Source of the DNA: Heterocephalus glaber
Taxonomy: Eukaryota > Chordata > Mammalia > Rodentia > Bathyergidae
Length of the DNA: 64,000 nucleotides
Assembly (NCBI RefSeq): GCF_000247695.1
Contig: NW_004624778.1
Span: 8,691,695 to 8,755,694, forward strand
Reading direction: 5' to 3'
This document shows, in pieces, positions 63,813 to 64,000 of this stretch. Below the pieces are notes generated by a model. That model was not told the DNA's origin, ran no database searches, and saw only the letters and a list, made by a program, of their open reading frames with translations. The position numbers were made by a program, and so were the translations under genes. Every line of letters begins with the position of its first letter. The first letter of the stretch is position 1.

Positions 63813-64000
63813 CATCTGATCCTTTCATAACTACTAGTGACTTGATGTGAAGCCTCAGTGTGTCTCTCTTCTCTTGAGATTACTCTCAAAAGCACCTCAC
63901 AGATTGCTTTACAGGGCAGTTCTGACAACCCTGCACCATACCCAGCTCATTTCAGCACATTCCCTCCTGGGACCTTCACAGTCATAGGCAGAATAAGTGA
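63813..64000. other. Unique intronic sequence to window end
   Basis: No feature recognised in the last 188 bases. Confidence 0.4.

Overview
The window is mammalian nuclear DNA and holds one recognisable gene segment: the very large internal coding exon of SETBP1 (SET-binding protein 1), on the + strand at 5318-8774. It is flanked by the last 5.3 kb of the preceding intron and more than 55 kb of the following intron. The exon is intact: 1,152 complete codons plus one base, with a normal acceptor and a normal donor. It carries the SETBP1 phosphodegron, the HCF1-binding motif, two AT-hooks plus a third AT-hook-like motif, and a His/Lys-rich run. No other exon, tRNA gene, rRNA gene or functional ncRNA gene could be supported.

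The repeats point to a rodent that is not mouse or rat. There are eight ID-type SINEs (tRNA-derived, with A and B boxes, several flanked by near-perfect target-site duplications) and three 7SL-derived B1-like SINEs, on a background of ancient MIR, L1 and DNA-transposon relics. The diverged ID consensus suggests a squirrel, beaver or kangaroo-rat type lineage, but this is inference only.

Layout. 1-5317: end of the upstream intron, with old repeats, a GATA-like tract, a long GAAA/GGAA purine tract and a (TC)n run that forms the acceptor pyrimidine tract. 5318-8774: the coding exon. 8775-36400: intron with a MER2-like Tigger relic, MIRs, microsatellites, SINEs, an inverted pair of mariner remnants, and two further Tigger-type relics. 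About 36430-41300: a roughly 5 kb, decayed, sense-oriented L1 interrupted by a B1. 41300-50200: mostly unique intron, including a 0.5 kb stretch dense in homeodomain-type TAATTA motifs (43.5-44.0 kb) and a MER5A-like element. 50202-50755: a B1 split by a CpG-rich solo LTR. 52-59 kb: old repeats and four ID SINEs within 4.2 kb. 59-64 kb: unique intron, MIRs, a Z-DNA-prone purine/pyrimidine tract, and a 178-bp hAT element with near-perfect terminal inverted repeats.

No new multi-gene system is present. The observations most worth checking are the homeodomain-motif cluster, the short hAT element (resembling families known for horizontal transfer), the nested LTR-in-B1, the inverted mariner pair, and sequence details of the SETBP1 exon. 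Family names for old repeats come from recall of consensus sequences, with no database search, so their boundaries are approximate.
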